A program made the position numbers and the translations under genes. A stretch of 64,000 nucleotides of DNA from assembly GCF_004421005.1 (NCBI RefSeq), contig NZ_CP038026.1:4526001-4590000 (forward strand), in the 5' to 3' direction. The notes below the pieces were generated by a model. It was given only the letters and a program-made list of their open reading frames with translations. It made no database searches and was not told the DNA's origin. This document shows positions 1 to 8,635 of this stretch, piece after piece (the stretch's first letter is position 1; each line of letters begins with the position of its first letter). The stretch comes from Pseudoduganella plicata. GTDB taxonomy: Bacteria; Pseudomonadota; Gammaproteobacteria; Burkholderiales; Burkholderiaceae_D.

Positions 1-1274
1 TGACCGGACCGCTGCTCGACCTCGAAGAAAAAATCCTCGCCGCGACGCCCGCCATCGAGCGCTGGTTCCGGCTGGAGTGGCAGGAACACACGCCGCCGTT
101 CTACTGCTCCGTCGATCTGCGCAACGCCGGCTACAAGCTGGCGCCGGTGGACACCAACCTGTTCCCGGGCGGCTTCCATCACCTGGCGACCGAAATGCTG
201 CCGTTGTCGGTACAGGCCGCCATGGCTGCCATCGATAAATATTGCCCAGACGCGCGCAACCTTCTGGTCATTCCGGAAAGCCATAACCGCCACCCGACTT
301 ACCTTGAAAACGTGGCCCGGCTGACGCAGATCTTCCGCCAGACGGGCCTGCACGTGCGGCTCGGCACGCTCAATCCGGAGATCACGCAGCCCACGCCACT
401 GGCTCTGCCGGACGGCAATATGCTCGTCATCGAGCCACTGGAGCGTTCTTCGAACGGCCGTCGCCTCGGGCTGAAGGATTTCGACCCATGCACGATCCTG
501 CTAAATAACGACCTGTCGGCCAGCATTCCGGACATCCTGCAAAACATCCATGAGCAGAGCCTGCTGCCGCCGCTGCATGCGGGCTGGGCGCTGCGGCGCA
601 AGAGCAACCACTTCACGGCCTATGACGAAGTGGCGAAGAAGTTCGGCAAGCTGATCGGTGTTGACCCGTGGATGGTCAACCCGTTCCACGCCAAATGCGG
701 CGAAGTCGACCTGCAAACGGGCGAGGGGCAAGAGGTTTTGGCCGGCAACGTCGATGCCGTGCTGGCGAAAATCCGCAAGAAATACAAGGAATACGGCATC
801 AAGGAAAAACCGTTCGTCATCATCAAGCCCGATGCGGGCACGTACGGCAAAGGCATCATCACCATCCGCGATGCGGCCGAGCTGAAAGACCTGTCGCCGG
901 CGCAGCGCGAAAAGATGTCTGTTGTGAAAGACGGCAAGGTGGTCACCGACCTGAACATCCAGGAAGGCGTGCCCACGTTCGAGAGCATCAAGGAATCGGT
1001 GGCCGAACCGGTCGTCTACATGATCGACCGCTATGTCGTCGGCGGTTTCTACCGGGTGCACGCGGAGCGGGGCGTCGATCAGAACCTGTACGGTCCCGGC
1101 TCCGAATACGTGCCGCTGGCGTTTGCCCAGCAGCACGCCATTCCCGACCTGAAAGCCAAGCCGGGAACGGCCGCGCCCAACCGTTTCTACGTGTACGGCG
1201 TCGTGGCGCGGCTGGCCTTGCTGGCGGCATCGCTGGAAATGGAACGTACGGATCCGAATCCCGAAGTGTACTGA
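1..1274 (+). CDS. gshA: Glutamate-cysteine ligase (5' end cut by window)
   Basis: The frame is open from base 3 to the TGA at 1272-1274, so the visible 423 residues are nearly the whole protein and the true start lies left of the window. The text matches the proteobacterial GshA type (GshA_ferroox-like family, usually about 430 residues) rather than the E. coli type. Visible landmarks are VDLRNAGYKLAPVDTNLFP near the N-terminus and the nucleotide-binding-like stretch VIIKPDAGTYGKGI further on. It joins glutamate and cysteine with ATP in the cytosol, the first step of glutathione synthesis. gshB follows after about 75 bases on the same strand, which supports the call. Confidence 0.93.
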   Translation, partial: TGPLLDLEEKILAATPAIERWFRLEWQEHTPPFYCSVDLRNAGYKLAPVDTNLFPGGFHHLATEMLPLSVQAAMAAIDKYCPDARNLLVIPESHNRHPTYLENVARLTQIFRQTGLHVRLGTLNPEITQPTPLALPDGNMLVIEPLERSSNGRRLGLKDFDPCTILLNNDLSASIPDILQNIHEQSLLPPLHAGWALRRKSNHFTAYDEVAKKFGKLIGVDPWMVNPFHAKCGEVDLQTGEGQEVLAGNVDAVLAKIRKKYKEYGIKEKPFVIIKPDAGTYGKGIITIRDAAELKDLSPAQREKMSVVKDGKVVTDLNIQEGVPTFESIKESVAEPVVYMIDRYVVGGFYRVHAERGVDQNLYGPGSEYVPLAFAQQHAIPDLKAKPGTAAPNRFYVYGVVARLALLAASLEMERTDPNPEVY

Positions 1275-1349
1275 GCCACGCTGGGCCGGCGGGCGATGCC
1301 GTCGAAGAAACTCGGCTAAAATCAGTCATTACTTCGAATGGATGCACCA

Positions 1350-2297
1350 ATGAAAATCGCGTTCCTCGCCGACCCGCTGGCAAGCTTCAAGATCTACAAG
1401 GATTCCACCTTCGCCATGATGGCCGAGGCCGCCAAACGCGGCCACGAGGTGTATGCCTTCCAGCAGCGCCACATGGCGTTGCGCGACGGCATCGTCAGCG
1501 CGCGCGTCGAGCGCATCACGCTGACGGGCGACCAGGATGCCTGGTACACGGCTGGCCCTGCGCAAGACATGCGGCTGGGCGAGTTCGACGCCATCCTGGA
1601 GCGCAAGGACCCGCCGTTCGACATGGAATATGTCTATGGCACGTACCTGCTGCAGCTGGCCGAACAGCAGGGCGCCAAGGTGTTCAACAAGCCGCAGGCG
1701 ATCCGCGACCACAACGAAAAGCTGGCCATTGCCCAGTTCCCGCAGCTTACGGCGCCAACGCTCGTGACGTCGGACGAAGCGCGGCTGCGCGCCTTCCACG
1801 CCGAGCATGGCGACGTCATCCTCAAGCCGCTGGACGGCATGGGCGGCACCGGCATCTTCCGCGTCAAAGCGGACGGCCTGAACCTGGGCTCCATCATCGA
1901 GACGCTGACGGACAACGGCAAGCGCACCATCATGGTGCAGCGCTATATTCCCGAGATCGTCAAGGGTGACAAGCGCATCCTTGTCATCGGCGGCAAGCCT
2001 GTCCCGTTCTCGCTGGCACGCATTCCGCAGGGCAGCGAAATTCGCGGCAATCTGGCAGCCGGCGGCATCGGCGTTGCGCAACCGCTGACGACGCGCGACC
2101 GGGAGATTGCCGAGGCGCTGGGCCCCGTGCTGGCCGCCCGCGGCTTATTGCTGGTAGGATTGGATGTGATCGGCGATTACCTCACCGAGGTCAACGTCAC
2201 GAGTCCGACCTGTTTCCAGGAGATCACCCAGCAGTCCGGCTTCGATGTCGCAGCCATGTTTATCGACGCGCTGGAAGCGGCGGGCGGACAAGGATAA
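1350..2297 (+). CDS. gshB: Glutathione synthetase
   Basis: ATP-grasp ligase that adds glycine to gamma-glutamylcysteine. The N-terminus MKIAFLADPLASFKIYKDST is typical of GshB. The ATP-grasp core shows VILKPLDGMGGTGIFR and, near the end, EVNVTSPTCFQEI, the metal and substrate region. At 315 residues it has the usual length. I chose ATG 1350 because the family begins there; an in-frame ATG at 1338 would add only four residues and neither has a strong ribosome binding site. It follows gshA, and the PTS EIIA gene starts 2 bases after its stop, so gshB and the PTS genes may share a transcript. Confidence 0.96.
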   Translation: MKIAFLADPLASFKIYKDSTFAMMAEAAKRGHEVYAFQQRHMALRDGIVSARVERITLTGDQDAWYTAGPAQDMRLGEFDAILERKDPPFDMEYVYGTYLLQLAEQQGAKVFNKPQAIRDHNEKLAIAQFPQLTAPTLVTSDEARLRAFHAEHGDVILKPLDGMGGTGIFRVKADGLNLGSIIETLTDNGKRTIMVQRYIPEIVKGDKRILVIGGKPVPFSLARIPQGSEIRGNLAAGGIGVAQPLTTRDREIAEALGPVLAARGLLLVGLDVIGDYLTEVNVTSPTCFQEITQQSGFDVAAMFIDALEAAGGQG

Positions 2298-2299
2298 CC

Positions 2300-2701
2300 A
2301 TGGTAGGAATTTTGCTTATGACACATGCACCGCTGGGAGAAGCATTCCTGGCGGCGGTGTCGCACGTGTTTCGCGGGAAGGTCGAGCATCTGGAAGCAAT
2401 CGACGTGATAGCGGACCAGGATTTACTGGACGTGCAGAAGCTGGCGGCGGCGGCGATCAAGCGGCTGGACGACGGTTCCGGTGTGCTGGTGATTACCGAC
2501 GTCAAAGGGGGCACGCCGGCAAATTGCTGCAACAAACTGGCGGACGCGGGGCACGTGGAAGTCATCGCCGGCATCAGCCTGCCGATGCTGCTGCGGGCAA
2601 TCACGTATCGCACCGATACGCTGGATGTGGTGGTGGAAATGGCGCTGGCGGGCGCCCAGAGCGGTGCGGTCCGGGTGGACAACCGCATTCGCGTGCAATA
2701 A
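2300..2701 (+). CDS. PTS EIIA component, mannose/fructose family
   Basis: A 133-residue stand-alone EIIA of the mannose (ManX-type) family. It begins MVGILLMTHAPLGEAFL, and His9 in the THAPLG motif is the expected phosphorylated residue. VLVITDVKGGTPANCCN matches the conserved D-x-x-GGTP segment of the family. It is followed by HPr and EI, but no EIIB, EIIC or EIID permease gene is near. The arrangement gshA-gshB-EIIA-HPr-EI is common in betaproteobacteria, where these proteins are thought to form a regulatory phosphorelay rather than a sugar transporter; that role is inferred here, not shown. It starts 2 bases after the gshB stop, suggesting coupled translation. Confidence 0.92.
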   Translation: MVGILLMTHAPLGEAFLAAVSHVFRGKVEHLEAIDVIADQDLLDVQKLAAAAIKRLDDGSGVLVITDVKGGTPANCCNKLADAGHVEVIAGISLPMLLRAITYRTDTLDVVVEMALAGAQSGAVRVDNRIRVQ

Positions 2702-2777
2702 GCGAGTCTTAAAGCGCATCTTAAAGATGTCGTTCTAATATGGCGCGCACTGACAAAATGAGTGAAAAAACTAAAAC
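2702..2777 (+). promoter_or_regulatory. Possible promoter region before ptsH
   Basis: The 76-base gap between the EIIA gene and ptsH is more AT-rich than its surroundings. It holds a direct repeat TTAAAG at 2709-2714 and 2721-2726 and a TAATAT hexamer at 2736-2741 that could be a -10 element, but no -35 box sits at good spacing. ptsH has no clear Shine-Dalgarno sequence. Internal promoter use is a guess. Confidence 0.2.
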
Positions 2778-3047
2778 ATGATTCAGCAAGAACTCGAGAT
2801 TAGCAACAAACTGGGGCTGCATGCGCGTGCTTCCGCCAAGTTCACCCAGCTGGCCGCCAAGTACAAAAGCGATGTCTGGCTGTCCCGCAACGGGCGCCGC
2901 ATCAACGCGAAGTCCATCATGGGCGTCATGATGCTGGCCGCGGGCAAGGGCGCCAAGGTCACCCTGGAGGCCGACGGTGCCGACGAAGCCGACTGCATTG
3001 CCGCGCTGTCCGCGCTCGTCAACGACAAGTTCGGCGAAGGCGAGTAA
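2778..3047 (+). CDS. ptsH: Phosphocarrier protein HPr
   Basis: An 89-residue HPr, the usual length. It carries phosphate from EI to EIIA proteins in the cytosol. The phosphorylated histidine is His15 in NKLGLHARASAKF, and Ser46 in NAKSIMG is the regulatory serine that HPr kinase would modify. The C-terminus ends FGEGE. It lies between the EIIA gene and ptsI; an ATG directly abutting its stop (3048) is in frame with ptsI but is probably not the real ptsI start. With no permease nearby the protein most likely serves regulation, as in the nitrogen-type PTS of related bacteria. Confidence 0.97.
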   Translation: MIQQELEISNKLGLHARASAKFTQLAAKYKSDVWLSRNGRRINAKSIMGVMMLAAGKGAKVTLEADGADEADCIAALSALVNDKFGEGE

Positions 3048-3092
3048 ATGCCGTTTGACCGCAGCCGTTCCCCCTTCCCAGCAGGAGCATCG

Positions 3093-4844
3093 ATGGCATC
3101 GTTCACACTGCACGGCATCCCGGTCTCGCGCGGCATCGCCATCGGCCGCGCCCACCTGCTGGCGCCGGCCGCACTGGACGTCAAGCACTACCTGATCGCC
3201 GAGGAACACGTCGAGGCGGAAGTGGTGCGCCTGCAGACCGCGCTGGCGGCTGTCCACCGTGAGCTGCAAACGTTGTGGAACGAGCTGCCCAAGGATGCGC
3301 CCACGGAGCTGGGCGCATTCATCGACGTGCATGCGCTGATCCTGTCGGACCCGATGATCTCGGAGGCGCCGCTCGACATCATCCGTGGCCGCCACTACAA
3401 CGCCGAATGGGCGCTGGTGACGCAGATCGAGGAACTCTCCGCCCAGTTCGACGAGATCGAGGATGCCTACCTGCGCGAGCGCAAGGCCGACATCCAGCAG
3501 GTCGCCGAGCGGGTGCTGAAAGTCCTGATGGGCAGCGAGCCGCTGGCGGCGCCGTATGCCGTCAACCCGGGCGACGACGAATTCATGGCGCAGATGGTCG
3601 TCATCGCGCATGACATCTCGCCGGCCGACATGCTCAAGTTCCGCGACCGCTCGTTCATCGGCTTCGTGACGGACGTGGGCGGCCAGAACTCGCACACGGC
3701 CATCGTCGCGCGCAGCCTGGACATACCGGCCGCCGTCGGCGTGTCGCAGGCCTCCGCGCTGATCGAGCAGGACGACTGGGTCATCATCGATGGCGAGGCC
3801 GGTGTCGTCATCGTCAGCCCCAGTGCGCTCGTGCTGGAACAGTACCGTGAGCGCCAGCTGGCCGCGCAGCGCGCCCGCAAGAAGCTGGGCAAGCTGAAAA
3901 AAACGCCGGCCGTCACAAAAGACGGTACGCCGATCACGCTGCTGGCCAATATCGAACTGCCGGACGACTGCGGTCCCGCGCTGGAAGCGGGCGCCAACGG
4001 CGTCGGCCTGTTCCGCTCCGAGTTCCTGTTCATGGGGCGCGCGGCCGATATGCCGTCCGAGGACGAGCAGTTCGAGCAGTATCGTCGTGCCGTGGCGGCG
4101 ATGAAGGGCCGTCCCGTGACCATCCGCACGCTCGATATCGGCGCCGACAAGCCGCTCGACCCCACCGAGCACACGGCTCTCAACCCCGCGCTGGGGCTGC
4201 GCGCGATCCGCTACTGCCTGTCCGAACCGCAGCTGTTCCTGACGCAGCTGCGCGCCATCCTGCGTGCCTCCGCTCATGGCAAGGTGCGCATCCTGATCCC
4301 GATGCTGGCGCATGCTTTCGAGATCGACCAGTCGCTGGCGATGATCGAACAGGCCAAGGCACAGCTGCGCGAAGCAAACGTCAAATTCGACGCGAACGTG
4401 GACGTGGGCGCGATGATCGAGATCCCGGCGGCGGCGCTGGCGCTGCCGATGTTCGTGCGCAAGATGAACTTCCTGTCGATCGGCACCAACGACCTGATTC
4501 AGTACACGCTGGCCATCGACCGGGTTGATTATGAGGTGGCACACCTTTACAATCCTCTTCATCCCGCCATCCTGCAACTGATTTCGATGACCATAGCCGC
4601 CGGCCAGAAGGCCGGTATCGACGTTGCCGTGTGTGGCGAGATGGCGGGCGACGTCAAGCTGACGCGCCTGCTGCTCGGCATGGGCCTGCGCGAGTTCTCC
4701 ATGCATCCCGCGCAACTGCTCTCCGTGAAGCAGGAAATCCTGAACAGCGACATGGGCGCGATCGTCCCGCTGACCCGCAAGATACTTCGTTCGATGGACC
4801 CGGATGGCATCGCGGATGCCGTGCTGGCCCTGCAGACGATTTAA
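3093..4844 (+). CDS. ptsI: Phosphoenolpyruvate-protein phosphotransferase (EI)
   Basis: EI takes phosphate from phosphoenolpyruvate and passes it to HPr. From the ATG at 3093 the protein has 583 residues. The active histidine is His201 in GGQNSHTAIVAR, and the PEP-binding C-terminal barrel has GLFRSEFLFM, LSIGTNDLIQYTLAIDR and Cys514 in VAVCGEMAGD. I prefer ATG 3093 (MASFTLHGIPVSRGIAIGRA) because an AGGAG at 3083-3087 sits 5 bases upstream and the family starts there. The alternative ATG at 3048 would add 15 residues and abut the HPr stop. It lacks an N-terminal GAF domain, so it is the sugar-type EI rather than PtsP. Confidence 0.95.
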   Translation: MASFTLHGIPVSRGIAIGRAHLLAPAALDVKHYLIAEEHVEAEVVRLQTALAAVHRELQTLWNELPKDAPTELGAFIDVHALILSDPMISEAPLDIIRGRHYNAEWALVTQIEELSAQFDEIEDAYLRERKADIQQVAERVLKVLMGSEPLAAPYAVNPGDDEFMAQMVVIAHDISPADMLKFRDRSFIGFVTDVGGQNSHTAIVARSLDIPAAVGVSQASALIEQDDWVIIDGEAGVVIVSPSALVLEQYRERQLAAQRARKKLGKLKKTPAVTKDGTPITLLANIELPDDCGPALEAGANGVGLFRSEFLFMGRAADMPSEDEQFEQYRRAVAAMKGRPVTIRTLDIGADKPLDPTEHTALNPALGLRAIRYCLSEPQLFLTQLRAILRASAHGKVRILIPMLAHAFEIDQSLAMIEQAKAQLREANVKFDANVDVGAMIEIPAAALALPMFVRKMNFLSIGTNDLIQYTLAIDRVDYEVAHLYNPLHPAILQLISMTIAAGQKAGIDVAVCGEMAGDVKLTRLLLGMGLREFSMHPAQLLSVKQEILNSDMGAIVPLTRKILRSMDPDGIADAVLALQTI

Positions 4845-4886
4845 CGGACCACCGGGGGCCTGCCGCGCCCTGGCTGGCCGCATACA

Positions 4887-4910
4887 GTGGCGCCTTCATT
4901 GTGGCGCCAC
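4887..4910 (+). terminator. Hairpin after ptsI
   Basis: An 8-base inverted repeat, GTGGCGCC (4887-4894) with GGCGCCAC (4903-4910), lies in the 111-base gap between ptsI and metX. There is no T-run after it, so it is a weak intrinsic terminator at best, or an mRNA-end or leader structure for metX. Confidence 0.35.
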
Positions 4911-4955
4911 ATCGACGACTGGCCCGTGGGGCCGCAGTAACGTGATCAACAACCC

Positions 4956-6122
4956 ATGTCCTCGATAGGAATCGTCTCTCCGCAAACGATGGCGTTTGCG
5001 GAACCCCTGCGGTTGCAGAGCGGCGCCACGCTGCGCGACTACCGCCTGATGTATGAAACATACGGCACCCTGAATGCCGACAAATCCAATGCGGTGCTGG
5101 TGTGCCACGCGCTGAACGCGTCGCACCACGTGGCCGGCTACTATGCCGACGACCCGAAAAACGTCGGCTGGTGGGACAATATGGTCGGTCCCGGCAAGCC
5201 GCTCGATACCGACAAGTTCTTCGTCATCGGCGTCAACAACCTGGGCTCGTGTTTCGGCTCCACTGGCCCGATGCACGTCAATCCCGCCACCGGCAAGCCT
5301 TACGGCGCCGCCTTCCCTGTCGTGACGGTGGAGGACTGGGTCAATGCGCAGGCGCGCCTGGCCGACCAGCTGGGCATCGCGCAGTTCGCCGCCGTGATGG
5401 GCGGTTCGCTGGGCGGCATGCAGGCGCTCGCGTGGAGCATCATGTTCCCGGACCGGCTGCGCCACTGCGTGGTGATCGCCTCCACGCCCAAGCTCTCGGC
5501 GCAGAACATCGCCTTCAACGACGTCGCCCGCCAGGCCATCCTGTCCGACCCGGACTACCGCGGCGGCGATTTCTACGAACATGGCGTGGTGCCAAAGAAC
5601 GGCCTGAAGGTGGCGCGCATGGTCGGCCACATCACGTATCTGTCGGATGACGACATGGCCGAGAAATTCGGCCGCAAGCTGAGGGACATGGTGGGTAAAG
5701 ACGGCGCCGAAAGGGGCGACTACAAGTTCGGCTTCGGCATCGACTTCGAAATCGAATCGTACCTGCGCTACCAGGGCGACAAGTTTTCCGAATACTTCGA
5801 CGCCAACACCTACCTGCTGATCACGAAAGCGCTGGACTACTTCGACCCGGCGCGCGTGCATGACGGCGACCTGGCGAAAACGCTGGCCGTGACGAAAGCA
5901 AAATTCTTCCTGGCGTCGTTCACGACCGACTGGCGTTTTTCGCCGGAGCGCTCGCGCGAGATCGTTCAGGCGTTGCTCTGCAACAGGCGCGAAGTGACGT
6001 ATGCGGAGATCGATGCGCCGCACGGCCACGATGCGTTCCTGCTGGACGATGCGCGCTACATGAACCTGGTGCGTGCCTATTACGAGCTGGTATGGAAAGA
6101 ACTGGAAGGGAAGGGCGCATGA
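4956..6122 (+). CDS. metX: Homoserine O-acyltransferase MetX
   Basis: Alpha/beta-hydrolase-fold enzyme that acylates homoserine, the committed step of methionine synthesis. The nucleophile is Ser151 in MGGSLGGMQAL. Asp325 (FTTDWRF) and His358 (PHGHDAF) complete the triad with the 33-residue spacing typical of the family. Length is 388 residues. MetX enzymes of proteobacteria paired with metW often use succinyl-CoA rather than acetyl-CoA; the sequence alone does not let me decide the donor. The stop overlaps the metW start in ATGA (6119-6122), so the two are translationally coupled. Confidence 0.95.
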   Translation: MSSIGIVSPQTMAFAEPLRLQSGATLRDYRLMYETYGTLNADKSNAVLVCHALNASHHVAGYYADDPKNVGWWDNMVGPGKPLDTDKFFVIGVNNLGSCFGSTGPMHVNPATGKPYGAAFPVVTVEDWVNAQARLADQLGIAQFAAVMGGSLGGMQALAWSIMFPDRLRHCVVIASTPKLSAQNIAFNDVARQAILSDPDYRGGDFYEHGVVPKNGLKVARMVGHITYLSDDDMAEKFGRKLRDMVGKDGAERGDYKFGFGIDFEIESYLRYQGDKFSEYFDANTYLLITKALDYFDPARVHDGDLAKTLAVTKAKFFLASFTTDWRFSPERSREIVQALLCNRREVTYAEIDAPHGHDAFLLDDARYMNLVRAYYELVWKELEGKGA

Positions 6123-6730
6123 CGTTCGACGATCTGAAAACCGCGCGGCCCGACCTGGCCTTCATCGCCCACTGGGTACAACCGGGGGCGCACGTGCTGG
6201 ACGTGGGCTGCGGCGACGGCGTCATGATGGACTACCTGCAGACGGACAAGCGCTGCAGCGGCTACGGTCTTGAACTGGCGGACGACCGCGTGCTGGCAAG
6301 CACGAAGCGCGGCGTGCGCGTGATCCAGCAGGATTTCGAAAAGGGCCTCGGCATCTTTGGCGACAATTCGTTCGACACGGTGCTGTGCCTGTCGTCGCTG
6401 CAGATGATGCAGCACGTGGAAAACCTGCTGCGCGATATCGTGCGCGTGGGGCGCGAAGCGATCGTCTCGTTCCCCAACTTCGCCTACTGGCCGCACCGCG
6501 TCGCGCTGCTGCGCGGACGGATGCCGGTGTCGAAGACGCTGCCGTACCAGTGGTACGACACGCCCAACGTGCGCTGCGCAACCATCGAGGACTTCCGCGA
6601 ACTTGCGGCCGACGTGGGACTGGAAGTGATGGAATGCGTGGCGCTTGCGGAAGGCAGGATCGTCAACGTGCTGCCGAACCTGCGCGGCGAGCTGGCTGTG
6701 TTCCGGCTGCGGAAAAAGGGCGGCGGCTAA
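6119..6730 (+). CDS. metW: Methionine biosynthesis protein MetW
   Basis: A 203-residue class I methyltransferase-fold protein, the usual partner of MetX in proteobacteria. The SAM-binding glycine motif HVLDVGCGDGVMMDYL lies near residues 25-40. The start is the ATG overlapping the metX stop; longer upstream reading in this frame (from 6092) would run inside metX. MetW is required for methionine synthesis in several proteobacteria, probably by forming a complex with MetX and activating it. That role is family knowledge; only the fold and the coupling are visible here. Confidence 0.93.
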   Translation: MTFDDLKTARPDLAFIAHWVQPGAHVLDVGCGDGVMMDYLQTDKRCSGYGLELADDRVLASTKRGVRVIQQDFEKGLGIFGDNSFDTVLCLSSLQMMQHVENLLRDIVRVGREAIVSFPNFAYWPHRVALLRGRMPVSKTLPYQWYDTPNVRCATIEDFRELAADVGLEVMECVALAEGRIVNVLPNLRGELAVFRLRKKGGG

Positions 6731-6797
6731 GCTGTGCTATCGTGTCGCCTGCCGGCGAGTTATTGTCGGAATTATCACGCCAGTTTGGACCAATACG

Positions 6798-7709
6798 ATG
6801 AAATCGATCACGACCAAGACCCGCCACGCCATCGCTTTGCTGGTGCTGGCAACCAGCACAGGACTGGCGTCGGCCCAGCAGCCGTCGCCACGTTCGCAAG
6901 AGGCCACTGACGGCATTCCCGTCACACGCCTGTCGCGCCTGCGCGTCCTCAGCGACGAGCAGGCCGTCAACCAGCAGTCAAAGCTGCAGTATGACCAGCT
7001 GCTGCAGGAAGCCGGCCAGAAGAACGCCCTCGTGCCGGCGAACCATCCGCAGGTGCAGCGCCTGCGCGCCATTGCCAAGCGCATCATTCCGCACGTTGGC
7101 CGCTGGAATGCAGAGGCAGCCAACTGGAACTGGGAAGTCAACCTGCTGGCCTCCGACCAGGTCAACGCGTTCTGCATGCCAGGCGGGCGCATCGCCTTCT
7201 TCACGGGCATCCTGACGAAACTGAACATGACGGACGACGAAGTGGCCATGGTGATGGGTCATGAAATCGCCCATGCGTTGCGCGAGCACGCCCGCAAGCG
7301 GCAAGGCGAATCGCAACTGGCCGCCATCGCCGGCAAGATCGGTGGCGTGGCGGCGTCCGCGCTGTTCGGCATCGATCCGCAGCTGACGGACTTCGGCGGG
7401 CGCATGGCGGCCCAGGTGGCCGTGCTGAAGTTCTCGCGCGGCGAGGAAACGGAAGCGGACCTTGTCGGCATCGACCTGGCCGCGCGCGCCGGTTTCGATC
7501 CCCGCGCCGGCATCGCGCTGTGGCAGAAGATGGGCGCCGTCAATTCGCGCGCGCCGATCGAATTCATGTCGACGCACCCCAGTGGCGAAACCCGTATCGC
7601 CGAAATGAACAAGAGCATGCCGCTGGTGCTGCCGGTGTACGCGCGCACGCGCGGCACGACCGTGGCCGCGCTGCCGGCCTATCGCACGACGCCGCTGCCG
7701 AAGTCGTAA
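6798..7709 (+). CDS. M48 family zinc metalloprotease, secreted
   Basis: A 303-residue protein with a signal peptide: a basic start (MKSITTKTRHA), a hydrophobic core and cleavage expected near ASAQQ (residues 24-28). The zinc-binding HExxH is HEIAH at residues 155-159, and Glu219 in EETEADLVGIDLA is the likely third ligand. STHPSGETRIAEM near the C-terminus is typical of the periplasmic M48 (LoiP/YcaL-like) group that degrades misfolded outer-membrane or cell-wall proteins. The substrate is unknown. The stop overlaps the next start (TAATG at 7707-7711), so it is coupled with the pseudouridine synthase gene. ATG 6798 gives a clean signal peptide; the open frame extends further up without one. 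Confidence 0.9.
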   Translation: MKSITTKTRHAIALLVLATSTGLASAQQPSPRSQEATDGIPVTRLSRLRVLSDEQAVNQQSKLQYDQLLQEAGQKNALVPANHPQVQRLRAIAKRIIPHVGRWNAEAANWNWEVNLLASDQVNAFCMPGGRIAFFTGILTKLNMTDDEVAMVMGHEIAHALREHARKRQGESQLAAIAGKIGGVAASALFGIDPQLTDFGGRMAAQVAVLKFSRGEETEADLVGIDLAARAGFDPRAGIALWQKMGAVNSRAPIEFMSTHPSGETRIAEMNKSMPLVLPVYARTRGTTVAALPAYRTTPLPKS

Positions 7710-8611
7710 TGGCCGGACCGAAGGGGGAAAAGGCGCCGTTGCCGATGCGCGACGGCGTCACGCCCAGCTATCTGTGGCTGCCTGAAGGCGACTGGCAGGA
7801 CCTGATCGGCTTCATGGTGGCGAACTACCCCGCGGTGACGGAAGTCCAATGGCGCGAGCGCATGGCCCGGGGCGACGTCGTCGATGCGAAGGGCACGCCG
7901 CTGCGGCCCGACTCGCCGTACCGGCGCGGCCTGCGCATCTTCTATTACCGCGAGCTGGAAGAGGAAACACCAATTCCGTTCGAGGAAGCGATCCTGTACC
8001 AGGACGAGCATATCGTCGTGGCGGACAAGCCGCACTTCCTGCCGACGATCCCGACGGGACGCTTCCTGAAAGAGACGCTGCTGGTGCGCCTGCGCCGGCG
8101 GCTCGGCATCGAGGATCTCGTGCCCATTCACCGGCTGGACCGCGAAACGGCAGGGGTCGTCGTCTTATCCTGCAATGCGAACTCGCGCGGCGCTTACCAG
8201 TCGCTGTTCCAGAAGCGCCTCGTGCAGAAGGAATACGAAGCCCTGGCGGGGCCGCTGCCGGGACGCGAGTTCCCGTTCCACTACAAGAGCCGCATGGTCG
8301 AAGGCGACAAGTTCTTCACGATGAAGGAGGCGCCGGGCGAACCCAATTCCGAGACGACCATCGACGTGATCGAGACGCGCGGCGAGCACGTGCTGTACCG
8401 CCTGTGGCCGCACACCGGGCGCCAGCACCAGCTGCGCGTGCACCTGTCGGCGCTGGGCATCCCCATCGTCAACGATGCGTTCTATCCCGTGGCGCTGCCA
8501 TGCAAGGGGGACGATGTGTCGCAGCCACTGAAGCTGCTGGCCCGGGCGATCGGGTTTCCCGATCCGTTGACGGATGAGTGGCGCTGGTTCGAGAGCCGGC
8601 GGCGTCTGTAA
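7709..8611 (+). CDS. RluA-family RNA pseudouridine synthase
   Basis: A 300-residue pseudouridine synthase. The catalytic aspartate is Asp144 in HRLDRETAG, the signature of the RluA group, and LWPHTGRQHQLRVHLSALG near the C-terminus is the conserved binding segment. There is no S4 domain: the N-terminus has instead a region of about 90 residues (including YRRGLRIFYYRELEEETP), as in the RluA/TruC-like group acting on 23S rRNA or tRNA. The exact target base cannot be assigned from sequence. The start overlaps the stop of the M48 protease gene by one base. It converges with xthA 24 bases downstream. Confidence 0.9.
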   Translation: MAGPKGEKAPLPMRDGVTPSYLWLPEGDWQDLIGFMVANYPAVTEVQWRERMARGDVVDAKGTPLRPDSPYRRGLRIFYYRELEEETPIPFEEAILYQDEHIVVADKPHFLPTIPTGRFLKETLLVRLRRRLGIEDLVPIHRLDRETAGVVVLSCNANSRGAYQSLFQKRLVQKEYEALAGPLPGREFPFHYKSRMVEGDKFFTMKEAPGEPNSETTIDVIETRGEHVLYRLWPHTGRQHQLRVHLSALGIPIVNDAFYPVALPCKGDDVSQPLKLLARAIGFPDPLTDEWRWFESRRRL

Positions 8612-8635
8612 TTCAGGGACTGGATTCCCCGGTTC

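Noticed and set aside
2721..4883. Long open frame antisense to ptsH and ptsI
   Set aside because: It covers two clearly recognised genes on the other strand, has an Arg/His/Gln-rich composition typical of a GC-rich shadow frame, and matches no family.
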